This document shows, in pieces, positions 53,771-63,258 of a stretch of DNA of 64,000 bases. The notes beneath the pieces are model-generated. The model ran no database searches, was not told the origin of the DNA, and saw only the letters and a program-made list of their open reading frames with translations. The DNA is from an uncultured Oligoflexales bacterium (GTDB lineage Bacteria > Bdellovibrionota_B > Oligoflexia > Oligoflexales > JAPPIL01), in assembly GCA_958296095.1 (NCBI GenBank), contig OY282434.1, positions 2,324,001 to 2,388,000 on the forward strand, given 5' to 3'. The stretch's first letter is position 1. Each line of letters starts with the position of its first letter. Position numbers and translations under genes: made by a program.

Positions 53771-54425
53771 GCAATTTGCCCACCTTCTCTTGCCAAGGGC
53801 GAAGGTAGTTCTGGCGCAGAAAAGCTTGCAAGCCGCGGCTGCGAGTGTGGGCGGGTGTGGCTTGCTGTAAAAAACGGTAGAAAAAAGTGGCGGCATGATC
53901 GTTGGCCCGGGCATAAATATCATCGGCAAGCGTGTGGGGCTCATCGCAAATTTTTTGCAGCAGCGAGGGCAGGTGGCAACTGCCTGTTTGACGATAGAGC
54001 AGGTCGGCACAGATGATAATTTTATCGATTTCGCCTTGCAGTTCAAGCTCAAGCCGCGGCAAAGCGATGTCACGTGCGGTTTTATTGAGCAGCAGGTGAA
54101 AGTGGCTGATTTCTTCGATCAACACACAGAAACTGTTGAGATTGATATTGGTCAAGCATTGCCACGGATCACTGCTGGTAATGGCTTGCACTATCCGCGT
54201 ATCAAAACAAACGGCGATAAATATTTCCTCCGTGCCATGCCGGTCATCTAGCCACACCGCACCTGCAGCATGCCATTCGGGATAACTTTCCGCCGCGGCG
54301 ATCGTAGCCCGCAACTGCTCCCGCGTGACGAGATAATCACAGGCCGAGGCGAGACATTCAAAGCCGTAGTAAGACGCAATGCCCTGCTCGATGCGAGTGA
54401 TGTTCTGCAGGAGCGAGGTATTCAT
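53745..54425 (-). CDS. Conserved-looking protein of unknown function
   Basis: 226 residues, soluble, mostly helical. CVLIEEISHFHLLLNKTARD is a striking segment (E-E-x2-H-x-H) that might bind metal. It starts 4 bp inside the end of the upstream gene (ATG against TGA), so the two are coupled and probably form a complex. No signal peptide. Family not recognised. Confidence 0.7.
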   Translation of the reverse strand: MNTSLLQNITRIEQGIASYYGFECLASACDYLVTREQLRATIAAAESYPEWHAAGAVWLDDRHGTEEIFIAVCFDTRIVQAITSSDPWQCLTNINLNSFCVLIEEISHFHLLLNKTARDIALPRLELELQGEIDKIIICADLLYRQTGSCHLPSLLQKICDEPHTLADDIYARANDHAATFFYRFLQQATPAHTRSRGLQAFLRQNYLRPWQEKVGKLLNPLQNLN

Positions 54426-55018
54426 TGTGGTGTGCGGGTATCGGTTTTGATCGGGTCGATGCCCAGTTCAAGCAGCGTCTGCAGCAAGCGTTGTGAGTTG
54501 CTGCGTGTCCAGCGATCGTAGGTGGCAAGAATATCGACGGCGCGGCTCTGGGCAGGAATGACCGCAACTTCGGCGACCAGTTCGACCAACAAGGCAAAAT
54601 CATGCGAAAGTTTTTCGTAAACATGGCGAGAACTACTGCCTATCTGCGCGGCAGTGTTGTGGTAAGCAGTCGAACCCATGGCGATATAGTAATCGATGTC
54701 GATAACCCGACGATTGAACGATTCCTGAAAAAAGCCACACACATAGAGACTCAAGTCGCCGAGAATTCTGAAGCGGGTTAGCTGCTCATGCCCAGGTGCT
54801 TCCAGCGTTTCCTTCAAGAACAACGCTAGCGGCGTGTCCAGCTGTTGCAGATGCGGTGACCGCTGGGCCGGTTGAATGAAGTCACACAGCAGTGCCACTA
54901 AATAAAATTCCACGTCGCTGTCAATAGCTATGTCGTTCTTTGCCTTTGCCGCAGTTATCTTCTCCTGAAAAAACTGCTGCGGGGCGATCTCTAGGTTAAC
55001 TTTTTTGGCAACAACCAT
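54422..55018 (-). CDS. Protein of unknown function, coupled to the next gene
   Basis: 198 residues from ATG 55018 (GAGG 9 bases upstream; the longer frame to 55285 overlaps the divergent gene and is unlikely). All-helical with LVALLCDFIQPAQ, LTRFRILGDLSLYVCGFFQE and VIDIDYYIAMGSTAYHNTAA. Divergent from the gene at 55139. Pairs with 53745-54425 in a two-gene operon. Function unknown. Confidence 0.7.
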   Translation of the reverse strand: MVVAKKVNLEIAPQQFFQEKITAAKAKNDIAIDSDVEFYLVALLCDFIQPAQRSPHLQQLDTPLALFLKETLEAPGHEQLTRFRILGDLSLYVCGFFQESFNRRVIDIDYYIAMGSTAYHNTAAQIGSSSRHVYEKLSHDFALLVELVAEVAVIPAQSRAVDILATYDRWTRSNSQRLLQTLLELGIDPIKTDTRTPQ

Positions 55019-55103
55019 CGCGATACCTCGCGTCTCCCTCACCCTACGACCGACGTGTCGGTGCATTGGGCACAGATATTTAGTAGCTTTACCACTTTTT
55101 CTG

Positions 55104-55109
55104 TATAAT
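55104..55109 (+). promoter_or_regulatory. TATAAT -10 box ahead of the 55139 gene
   Basis: CTGTATAATG with a perfect TATAAT; no clear -35. Transcription would start near 55117, 22 bp before the ATG, which has TTGGAG upstream. Confidence 0.4.
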
Positions 55110-55138
55110 GATGACATTCGCAAGTTGGAGATGGTCGT

Positions 55139-55489
55139 ATGCCTGCACAGGAACACGCTACCGAGCTGAGCTTGGAGGAATTGGTGCATATCGCCAACAA
55201 GGTCGGCATGGAGCTCGTCGCCGCTAAAAAAGCCTGTGATCGCTACGAGTTGATGAAACCAATCGTGCGTGCGCGTATCATGCAACGCCTTGACGACGGC
55301 GAAATTTCAGAGACCAAGCTCCGCCGCCTGATGGAGAGCGACGCGGAGTATGCTGCCTACATCAACAAACTCATCGATGCGCGCGCCTGGCTAGAAAAAG
55401 TGCGCATCCGCTACGAATCCTATAAGAACCTCTTCGAAGCCCGACGCAGCATGCTCAGCTACCGCAAAGCCGAAATGCGCTTGCTGTAA
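55139..55489 (+). CDS. Small coiled-coil protein of unknown function
   Basis: 116 residues, wholly helical and charged: LSLEELVHIANKVGMELVAA, IVRARIMQRLDDGEISETKL, INKLIDARAWLEKVRIRYES, ending SYRKAEMRLL. Likely an extended coiled coil. The style resembles small phage-associated proteins, but no phage gene is near. Divergent from a two-gene operon of unknowns. Repeat block 10 follows at about 50 bp. Confidence 0.68.
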   Translation: MPAQEHATELSLEELVHIANKVGMELVAAKKACDRYELMKPIVRARIMQRLDDGEISETKLRRLMESDAEYAAYINKLIDARAWLEKVRIRYESYKNLFEARRSMLSYRKAEMRLL

Positions 55490-55537
55490 GGTTGGGCTTT
55501 CCTGAGCCGCTATCACCTAACGCGAATATTTGGTTTC

Positions 55538-56040
55538 GCTGGAGCTAGAAAGCGGCAAAAAAGCCTCGTAGAGCAAGCGGCAAAGAGCCCTCCACGTACC
55601 TCCGTTGTCTTGGCACGGCGCACCTATTAGCACAAGTCTCCGTTATCTTGGCACGGCGCAGACCTACCGAGAAACCCGACCTCAACAGGTATAGGCACAT
55701 GCCTTGTGCAAAAAAATAAACTAACGGCAATACGGCAATATTTGTGGTCGGGTTTTCGCACGCTCTACCCGTGCCGTTCATGGAGCTCTCGGTAGGCAAG
55801 CCTGCACGCAACAGCCGAGAGACTTGGGGGCAAGCTTGAACGCGATAGCAAGAGGTCTGAGAACAAAAAGCGAGCTAGCAAGCGAGCGTTACAAAGAGCC
55901 GCGTAGCGCAAGCAGCGAGGGAGCGAGAAAGCGGCAAACAGTCTCGTAAGGCGAGCGTTACAAAGAGCAGCGTAGCGAGCGCAGCGAGCGATACAAAAAG
56001 CAGCGTAGCGAGCGAAGCGAGCGATACAAAGAGCCGCGAC
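55538..56040 (+). repeat. Interspersed stem-loop repeat, block 10 (forward, one complete unit)
   Basis: The cleanest unit: CCTACCGAG-AAACCCGACC (about 55663-55682) with GGTCGGGTTT (about 55747-55756) and CTCGGTAGG (about 55788-55796), then tail modules to 56040. The inner arm is CCCGAC/GTCGGG where other copies have CTCGAC/GTCGAG. Confidence 0.9.
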
Positions 56041-56204
56041 AGCTGTGACCAATAATAGCCTGAGAACAGAAATGAATTTCTTTTAATTTTATTTTTTGCC
56101 AATCACAGCTTGTGTTTTTTCTTAAAAAGAAATTAAGGTTTTAATTTAAATGAGCGATGAGTAGGTGTATCGTTTATTTTATACTTTTGAGGAGAAGATT
56201 GGCT

Positions 56205-56678
56205 ATGTTGGTTAATTTTGTTCATTACTCTACGCTGTTGGTGATGATCTCGGCCTGTGGCATGCCTCCCAATAAAATCGCCGATGGTGGCACTGAAGCA
56301 CTGGCGCATGACGCGGACGCAGAGCAGGAGAGGCGCATCTACCGTCTGGAACTGAGCAAGGTTGCCGATATTGCCGTGGGGGAGAAGTTTTACGTCATGG
56401 CAACGATCGAGGACTGTGCGGGTCAAGTTAGCGATGGTGAGGCGGCCGCGGCGGAAATTACCCTGCATATTAGGGGGGAGGATGATTACACCCAGTTGGC
56501 AACCGTCAAGGCTAACGAAGGTGCGGCACGTTTCTATGTGGTGATGCGCAAGGCTGGCAGTAATTACGTGTTGCAAGCCGAGGCAGAGATCGGCGACGAG
56601 ACGATTGCCGTGTTGAGCGGGCCGTTCAACGCTCTAGTTGATGACAGCTCGCCATCACATCCCGAAGTAGAACGATAG
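56205..56678 (+). CDS. Small lipoprotein of unknown function
   Basis: 157 residues from ATG 56205 (GAGGAGAAG upstream). Lipobox LVMISAC after a hydrophobic stretch; mature part beta-rich with YRLELSKVADIAVGEKFYVM and KAGSNYVLQAEAEIGDE, like a single Ig-type domain. Its 3' end overlaps the convergent outer-membrane gene by 24 bp. Not recognised. Confidence 0.68.
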   Translation: MLVNFVHYSTLLVMISACGMPPNKIADGGTEALAHDADAEQERRIYRLELSKVADIAVGEKFYVMATIEDCAGQVSDGEAAAAEITLHIRGEDDYTQLATVKANEGAARFYVVMRKAGSNYVLQAEAEIGDETIAVLSGPFNALVDDSSPSHPEVER

Positions 56679-57740
56679 GCCGAGCACGAGCGAGAAAATA
56701 TTGTTGGTGTGCTCGATGGCATTTTCAATATCCGTGGCTATGTCGTCATCCTTCCCGCTCTCATACTTATCCACCAACTGGGCGTGTGGCTCGCCGTCGA
56801 GGGTGAATTTGCTGCTCAGTGTCATGGGGGAAATGATGGCAGTGACACCGAGACCGAAGCCATACGCACCTAGAGGGATGTCCTTGCGGGCCGAGAGACG
56901 CACCGACACGATATTAGCGACCGACTTGCCTTTGAAGAAATCGGCGACATCTTGTACGGGGGCGACAGTTTCTCCCTCATCCCGCATCAGACTCGTGCTG
57001 ACGCTGAGGGTGGACATGGTGCCCTCCAACCCGATGCCGAGCCTGAGTCCGAGATCAGCGACGGCTAGCGGGAGAAAATCAAGCCAAACATTTAACTCGT
57101 GGCCACTGTAGTCTGACCGCATGAACTCTTTGGATTTTTCAACGAGAAAATCGTAGGTGACCCGTGGGGAAACGTTGATAAGGGTGTAGCGTCCGCCCAT
57201 AATGACTGACATCGTCGGCGTAATGAAAACCTCGCCTTCAGCTCCGACACCGCCCCACGGAAACATGCGCGCCATCTTGCTTTGCCCACTGTCGCCGCTA
57301 TCGATGGCAGACTCTTCGAAAGGCATGAAGTGGCCGTCGCTACCGCCCTCGGCCTTGTTGGAATCGAGGTAATTGAACTTAGACCGGGCCATAAAACCAG
57401 GTGTATACAGCAGGCGGAAAGTGAAGCTGTGGCCGCCATACCTGCCTCCACCCCCACTGCTACCCCCGCTGGTGCCGACCTCGTGCGTCATGCCTTTCTT
57501 CAAACGGCGGAAGCGTTTCTTGCTTTTGATCTTGACGTAAGACTTGTCCTCCTTGACCTTCACAACTCTGCCGCAAGCCCTCTTGCGCGCGCTGGCGCTG
57601 TAGAAACACACCCTGTCACCCTTGCTGACATCGCCATCGTCGATAACCACAATTCTGCGTTTTTTGAGCAGTTTGGTGATAGTAGCTCGTGCCTCGCCAC
57701 TGGCAAAGAAAACAAGCCATATCAGCACTGTAAGCCTCAT
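56655..57740 (-). CDS. Predicted outer-membrane beta-barrel protein
   Basis: 361 residues from ATG 57740 (GAGGGGG 9 bases upstream). Signal peptide RLTVLIWLVFFASGEARA, a short basic domain (KGDRVCFYSASARKRACGRV, with KVKEDKSYVKI, possibly an SH3-like fold), a Gly/Ser linker, and a barrel domain with alternating strands (SFTFRLLYTPGFMARS, MSVIMGGRYTLINVSPRV, LGLRLGIGLEGTMSTLSV). The end LVLGLSFYFGM is near-aromatic. Forty bp after the lipoprotein gene at 57780, likely one operon. Confidence 0.75.
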   Translation of the reverse strand: MRLTVLIWLVFFASGEARATITKLLKKRRIVVIDDGDVSKGDRVCFYSASARKRACGRVVKVKEDKSYVKIKSKKRFRRLKKGMTHEVGTSGGSSGGGGRYGGHSFTFRLLYTPGFMARSKFNYLDSNKAEGGSDGHFMPFEESAIDSGDSGQSKMARMFPWGGVGAEGEVFITPTMSVIMGGRYTLINVSPRVTYDFLVEKSKEFMRSDYSGHELNVWLDFLPLAVADLGLRLGIGLEGTMSTLSVSTSLMRDEGETVAPVQDVADFFKGKSVANIVSVRLSARKDIPLGAYGFGLGVTAIISPMTLSSKFTLDGEPHAQLVDKYESGKDDDIATDIENAIEHTNNIFSLVLGLSFYFGM

Positions 57741-57779
57741 TGTGGCTATCCCCCTCATGAAGCACTCTCCTGTGCGGGG

Positions 57780-58856
57780 TTACAGTTTTTCAAACGCACC
57801 CTGCCGCCAGTCGTAGGCATCCACCAACCAAGAAGTTGCCGTCGACCCGAAGATCCCCACCCTCTGAGTGGAGTGCAGCTGCACCAGCATGGTGTATCGG
57901 CCCGCTGGTAATTGCTGCAAAAATTCCCTATCAAGCTCCATCCGTTCTTCCTTAGGATCGGCAAAACATCTACCCTGCGTGTCCTTATCGTCACTTGTCA
58001 CAGAAATACTGAGACGCATTTCGGTGGTGGGGCTGTCAATCTGCCAGGTTACCTCGACTGCGGCGCGACTGCTGACCTTGCCAGTCTCATGCTTCCCCGT
58101 CAGCGTGTCGACGAGTGCGACGTTGCGCTCGCTGTTGGCTATCACCCCCTGCAACTGCGCGGGGGGCTTGAGTGTGAACAGGGTTTCCCCTTCCTCCATC
58201 ACGTAGCGAAAGTTCCATTCCTGCTCACGGGTAAATTTTTTGTAGTTCAAACGCACATAGGCGCTATTACGTGTATGTCGCTCGGCCCTAGCCTCCCCGA
58301 AGCCTCTGGTGCTAAAATCGGCAAGACCAAACGGAGCTTCGATGTTCTTGATAACCTTGGCCTCAGCAGATTCAATGTGGCAGCCAGACTTGGGCGCGGC
58401 AACCTCAGGCACAGTCATGCTCTCCACCCGCACCGCCTCCGCGGTCAGCAGCGGCATGTTGAGCTTGAGACGGTAGTCACGTTGTGCCTGCTGCCCAGCT
58501 CGCCACTTGTAGGTGCGTTGGCTGGGTTCTCCTCCTCCCTCAGGCCGAATATTCAACACTACCTCGTGCTCCTGCCCAGGATCGAGGCGACCGAGTTGTG
58601 CCTGCCAAGTGATCTCGCTACCTTCAGGCTTGCTACATGCCTGCGCGGTGTCACCCACCAAGACATCGCATTGCAGGGGATACTCAGCCTGAAAAGAGAG
58701 AGAGATCATCCCATCTGCCGAGATAAACTGCACACTGCGATCAAGCGCATCTCGCCTGTCTTGCTGTACTTTGCAATTGCCAACAAAAGGCAAAAAAATA
58801 AACAAAATTGCAACTAAACAGCCACGCCGAATCGCTGCACAACCAGCCAACCCCAC
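57780..58856 (-). CDS. Lipoprotein of unknown function
   Basis: 358 residues from GTG 58856 (other starts possible; the site GGGGAGA is close). The hydrophobic stretch CLVAILFIFLPFVGNC ends in a plausible lipobox. The mature part is beta-rich with several disulfide candidates (LQCDVLVGDTAQACS, SGCHIES, GRCFADP) and KWRAGQQAQRDYRLKLNMPL. Followed by the outer-membrane barrel gene, so it may be an accessory lipoprotein. The divergent gap to batD (58857-59122) shows no gene. Confidence 0.7.
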   Translation of the reverse strand: MGLAGCAAIRRGCLVAILFIFLPFVGNCKVQQDRRDALDRSVQFISADGMISLSFQAEYPLQCDVLVGDTAQACSKPEGSEITWQAQLGRLDPGQEHEVVLNIRPEGGGEPSQRTYKWRAGQQAQRDYRLKLNMPLLTAEAVRVESMTVPEVAAPKSGCHIESAEAKVIKNIEAPFGLADFSTRGFGEARAERHTRNSAYVRLNYKKFTREQEWNFRYVMEEGETLFTLKPPAQLQGVIANSERNVALVDTLTGKHETGKVSSRAAVEVTWQIDSPTTEMRLSISVTSDDKDTQGRCFADPKEERMELDREFLQQLPAGRYTMLVQLHSTQRVGIFGSTATSWLVDAYDWRQGAFEKL

Positions 58857-59122
58857 TCTCCCCGCAATCTGCCATCGTGATAAATAACTGCTGATTATAT
58901 TTTAACAAACTACGTAACTGTTGCAAAATTTGCGGGGTTAGCCCTTTAGAGGCTTGCCTGCCAATCTGTACAGTCGGCAGAAAAAGTCGCGGTCGAGTTC
59001 CCTTCGTCGCAGTCCTCGGCCCGCCCGCGGCAAAAAAATGTTTGAACCGCGTCGCACAATGCGTCAAATTGTAGGTGTGGTGTAAGGCGCGGCTTGTCGC
59101 TGAATGTGGGGCGTAATTAGAC

Positions 59123-60847
59123 ATGAAGGTCTTTGTTAGCATCGTGTTGTGGTGGGTGGCACTGCCATTGTGGGCGGGGTCGTTGACTGCCGAGCTGGAC
59201 AAGAACTTGGGCACGATCGACGACCAGTTCATCTTGACGCTGAGTGTCAACGGCAAGGCCAACGGCAAGCCACAGCTGCCGCCCATTGCAGGCTTGGAGA
59301 TAAATGCCGCGGGCACTTCACACAACACCTCGTGGGTGAACGGGGTAGTGACACGGGAAGTGCGCTATCGCTTTGTGCTCATCCCGACACGAGAGGGCGT
59401 GTATCGTATTCCCTCACTAGAGCTTGAGGTAGATAACGAGCTCGTCCGCAGCGTGCCGCTGACACTGACGGTCCGCACCGCCGCCGCGCCACCGCCAGGG
59501 GGGTTGGAGCAGCGGGCGATGTTTATTACCCGTAGCTTTGCCCCTGAGCGGGCGTATGTCGGTGAACAGATAATAGAAACTATAAAAATTTTCTATCGTG
59601 TTAAACTACTCGACGCGGCACGGCAAGAGGTTGAGATGCTCAACTTCGAGGTGTTCGAGCTTGGCAAGGAACGCAATTATCGCCGCGTCATCGATGGGAC
59701 AACTTACAGTATCATCGAGGTCAAGCGTGTCCTGATCCCGCTGAAAGCTGGCAAGCAGTTGCAAGTGCCACGCTATGTGCTGAATACGGTGATCGCCGCC
59801 GACAACCAACCCCGCCGTCGGCACGGTTTTTTCGACGATTTTTTCTCCTTGAATGCCCGTCAAGTGCGCAAGCGAGTCAGCTCTCCTGCCGCGACGCTTG
59901 AGGTCAAGCCCTTGCCACCCCCGCCTGCGGATGCAGTCAACCTCGCGGTGGTCGGCGATTACCGCTTGAGTGCCGCGCTCAACAAAAAACAGCTGAACCG
60001 TTCGGAATCAGCCACGTTGACGCTGTTCATCGAGGGCTATGGCAACTTGCAAGGCATCAAACCGCTGGAGCTTAAGTTCGCTGACTACAAGGTCTATGCC
60101 GATAAGCCGACGGTCAAGGTGCGTGAGGAGCGGGAGAAAGGGCTCTATTCACAGGCAACCTTGAAACTAGCACTACAGCCATTGCGCCGCGGCGATTTGG
60201 AACTCGGCATCCTGAAGTTCGCGTGGTTTCACCCGCCGACGGGTAAGTTTCGCCAGCAGGCGGTTGATCTGGGCAAGTTGACCGTCAACGCGTCACCGCA
60301 AGATGAACAGCAGGTTGTCACTGCGGCACAGGCAGAGACGAGCGGCAAGAGCGCGGTCGCGGTGTTGGGCAAAGACCTCATCACCATTCACCGCGGTGCA
60401 GCACTGCTGGTTGACCAGGCCTTCCCCTTAGCTCTGCAACTGCGTCTGCTAGCAATTGCAGTAGTGTTGTTGCTGGCCTTTGCCCTGCTATACTTGTATG
60501 TGCAGTTTCTGCGGCCGCGCGCCGCGTCACGACGGGCACGGGCCTGGCGCACGTTCAAGCACGCGCAGCAGGCACTCGCGCAGCAGGGTTCAGCGGCACA
60601 GCTGTCACAAAATTTCCGCACTTTTCTCGCGGCTAAGCTGGGCCTGCCAGGGCTCTCTGCGACACCGCGTGAAATTCAACTGCGGTTGCAGGAGCAACAG
60701 CTTGAGGCAGACCTCTGCCAGCGCGTTGCCAAGCATTTGCAAGAACTGGAGAAGACACTGTTCGCCGCGGGGACGAGTGGGGTTAAGTTTTCCGCAATGC
60801 TGGCCGAGACCGATAACCTAGCCGGAGAATTGGAGAAAAAATGCTGA
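59123..60847 (+). CDS. batD: BatD-family protein
   Basis: 574 residues. Signal peptide (FVSIVLWWVALPLWA), then Ig-like oxygen-tolerance BatD domains: LTAELDKNLGTIDDQFILTL, APERAYVGEQIIETIKIFYR, LTLFIEGYGNLQGIKPLEL, and one transmembrane helix (60440-60510, LLAIAVVLLLAFALLYLYV) with a cytoplasmic tail. Bat proteins form an inner-membrane complex linked to MoxR ATPases and to envelope or oxidative stress. Overlaps batE by 7 bp. BatA, BatB and MoxR are not next to it. Confidence 0.87.
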   Translation: MKVFVSIVLWWVALPLWAGSLTAELDKNLGTIDDQFILTLSVNGKANGKPQLPPIAGLEINAAGTSHNTSWVNGVVTREVRYRFVLIPTREGVYRIPSLELEVDNELVRSVPLTLTVRTAAAPPPGGLEQRAMFITRSFAPERAYVGEQIIETIKIFYRVKLLDAARQEVEMLNFEVFELGKERNYRRVIDGTTYSIIEVKRVLIPLKAGKQLQVPRYVLNTVIAADNQPRRRHGFFDDFFSLNARQVRKRVSSPAATLEVKPLPPPPADAVNLAVVGDYRLSAALNKKQLNRSESATLTLFIEGYGNLQGIKPLELKFADYKVYADKPTVKVREEREKGLYSQATLKLALQPLRRGDLELGILKFAWFHPPTGKFRQQAVDLGKLTVNASPQDEQQVVTAAQAETSGKSAVAVLGKDLITIHRGAALLVDQAFPLALQLRLLAIAVVLLLAFALLYLYVQFLRPRAASRRARAWRTFKHAQQALAQQGSAAQLSQNFRTFLAAKLGLPGLSATPREIQLRLQEQQLEADLCQRVAKHLQELEKTLFAAGTSGVKFSAMLAETDNLAGELEKKC

Positions 60848-61599
60848 AGCACATCATTATTGCTGTGTCACTCGCTCTATCAAGCCACGCTGCCCAAGCT
60901 ACCGATTTAGCAGAGAAGATACGGGCAGCGGCCGCGGCTTTCGATGCGGGTGCATATCGGCAGGCACTGGATCTTTATCAGGAAGTCATCGCTAGTGGCC
61001 ACGTCAACGGCCATGTTTACTACAACATGGGGGTAGCCTGGTATCGTTTGCAGCACAAGGGCGAAGCGATGGCGGCGCTGTTGGCAGCACGGCATTACTT
61101 GCCACGTAATGCCGACGTAAAATTTAACCTAGAACATGTGCAGGATAAGATTACCGACCAACTCGGTATTGAGATGCCGCGGCGTTTTTCCGACGCGCTG
61201 AGTTTCATCACCGACTTTTTCACCGCCCGTGAATTGAGTTTTACCGCCTTGCTGGCTTTAGGGGTGGGGTTGTTGGTGCTGGCCTTTTGGCTTTTCTACC
61301 GCCAAATTGTGTTTTTGCTAAAGCTCGGCGTGTTGCTGCTCGTCATTGCCGTGTTGTCGGTGATTTTCCTGCAAGCCAAGGCGATGCTAACCGAACACTG
61401 GGGGGCGGTGACTGCGGCACGGGTATCAGTCTACTCAGGACCAGGTGAAGACAACACCACGCTGTTTATGCTGCACGAAGGCGCACCCTTCGTCGTTGAA
61501 CAGGAGACCAACGGCTACTTGCAGATACGGCTGTCCGACGGCAAGCAGGGTTGGATCGCAGCGAATACGGCACGGGTGCGCGCACGCGGCTCTTCGTAA
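60841..61599 (+). CDS. batE: BatE-like TPR protein with C-terminal SH3 domain
   Basis: 252 residues. Signal peptide, TPR-like helices (AGAYRQALDLYQEVIASG, HVYYNMGVAWYRLQHKGEAM), two transmembrane helices (LLALGVGLLVLAFWLFY, LLLVIAVLSVIFLQA) and an SH3b-type domain (VYSGPGEDNTTLFMLHEGAP, GWIAANTARV). Matches BatE in the Bat operon. The last residues (ARGSS) and the TAA are encoded by the start of repeat block 11, so the original C-terminus may be altered. Confidence 0.82.
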   Translation: MLKHIIIAVSLALSSHAAQATDLAEKIRAAAAAFDAGAYRQALDLYQEVIASGHVNGHVYYNMGVAWYRLQHKGEAMAALLAARHYLPRNADVKFNLEHVQDKITDQLGIEMPRRFSDALSFITDFFTARELSFTALLALGVGLLVLAFWLFYRQIVFLLKLGVLLLVIAVLSVIFLQAKAMLTEHWGAVTAARVSVYSGPGEDNTTLFMLHEGAPFVVEQETNGYLQIRLSDGKQGWIAANTARVRARGSS

Positions 61600-62625
61600 C
61601 GCTCGCTTCGCTCGCTACGCTGCTTTTTGTATCGCTCGCTTCCTAGCTCGCTTCGCTCGCTACGCTGCTTTTTGTATCGCTCGCTTCCTAGCTCGCTTCG
61701 CTCGCTACGCTGCTTTTTGTATCGCTCGCTTGCTAGCTCGCTGCATGTTCTCAGGCCACTCTGCGCGCCCCCTCTGCTTGCGCCCAAGTCTCTCGGCGGT
61801 TGCGTTCAGGCTTGCCCTCAGACCTCTTGGCTACTGCACTCAAACTTGCCTACCGAGAGCTCCATGAACGGCACGGCAAGACCGTGCGAAAACGACCGCA
61901 GATATTGCCAATACTGCAACCAGGTTATTTTTTGCACAGGGCATGTGTTTGCACATATTCGTAGGGAGTTTCTCGGTAGGTCTTCGCCGTGCCAAGATAA
62001 CGTAGGCTTGTGCTAAGGAAGGTCTTTGCCCCCTCGCTCTTTGTCCCCCACCTCTTGCCCACCGAGAGCTTTATGAACGGCAGAGCGAGACCGTGCGAAA
62101 ACTCGACCACAGATACTGCCATATTGTCGTTAGATTATGCTTTTGCACAAGGCATGTACTTGCACCTATCTCAGGGGAGAGTTTCTCGGCAGGTCTGCGC
62201 TCTGCCAAGATAACGGAGATTTGTGCTAAGTGGTGCCTGCTTCCAAGTCTCTCGGCTGTTGCATTCAGGCTTGCCTACCAAGAGCTCCATGAAGGGCGCG
62301 GTGAGACCGTGCGAAAACCCGACCATAAATACTGCCGTATTGCCGTTAGTTTATTTTTTTTGCACAAGGCATGTGCCTATACCTGTTGTGGTCGGGTTGC
62401 ACGCGGCTTCCTTGCCGCTTTCTAGCTCCAGGTCTGCGCCGTGCCAAGACAACGGAGGCATGGGCTAAGTAGTGTCTGCGCCGTGCCAAGACAACGGAGC
62501 TACGCACGACTCTTTGTAACGCTCGCTACGCTCGCTGGACTTTTTGCCGCTTTCTAGCTCCGCTCGCTGCTCGTCCTCGGACCTCTTGCTATTGCGTTCA
62601 GGCTTGCCCTCAGACCCCTCGTCAG
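61590..62625 (-). repeat. Interspersed stem-loop repeat, block 11 (reverse, three units) with 45-bp tandem repeats
   Basis: Tandem 45-bp units at 61621, 61666 and 61711 (TGCTTTTTGTATCGCTCGCT and so on), then cores near 61851-61985, 62057-62200 and 62277-62400; the last has lost its outer arm. It fills the whole gap between batE and the next gene. Confidence 0.88.
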
Positions 62626-63101
62626 TGCACCGCCGCATGCCCAGCAATCCGCTGTCGTGCCAACTTGATATTATCGTGAATAAACATAGGCTTGCCGTTG
62701 CGGAAATTGCGCGGCTCACGTGCAGCCTGTTTCAATTTGTGCAGCACAGTCTGGTTATGGCTGTTCTGATGCCGCAAGCCCAGCTGAGTAATGGCTTCCG
62801 CCCTGACCACCAGTGCAGCATCGTTCAGTCCCGCGGCCATGATCGCCTGGCAGTGCTGTTGCTGGCTTTGTCCACAGCTTTTTAACCACAAGATACGCCA
62901 TACCCACGACCAGTCGGCAAAAGCTACACCCTGGCGGCGCTGCTCTTCCCAAATATTACGCTGCAATTCAACCCCGTTACGCAAAAAATAGCGCCATTCC
63001 CGCTGGTCAGGATTGCGTTTTATGTTTATTTCTGCTGCCATAAGCGGCAAAGCGGCCCAGCTCAACATCCCGCCTAGCAACAAGTGCCATCCTGCTTTCA
63101 A
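62622..63101 (-). CDS. Small secreted HEAT-like protein
   Basis: 159 residues from TTG 63101, chosen because AGGAGG lies 6 bases upstream. Signal peptide KAGWHLLLGGMLSWAALPLMA. The mature part ends in helical, HEAT-like units (QAIMAAGLNDAALVVRAEAI, TQLGLRHQNSHNQTVLHKL). Periplasmic; function unknown. Its stop lies right at the edge of repeat block 11. Confidence 0.68.
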   Translation of the reverse strand: MKAGWHLLLGGMLSWAALPLMAAEINIKRNPDQREWRYFLRNGVELQRNIWEEQRRQGVAFADWSWVWRILWLKSCGQSQQQHCQAIMAAGLNDAALVVRAEAITQLGLRHQNSHNQTVLHKLKQAAREPRNFRNGKPMFIHDNIKLARQRIAGHAAVH

Positions 63102-63258
63102 AGCTAACCTCCTGATATTAAAAATTAAAATTAATATTTTCCTATCACGTTAAAGGTATACTCATATCTAGCCGAAAACGGGGATGACAGAGACAGACAG
63201 TGTAGTTATGGCAGTGAGGTTTTTCACCGAGAAGTAATACGACCGTGAGGGTGGTGCT

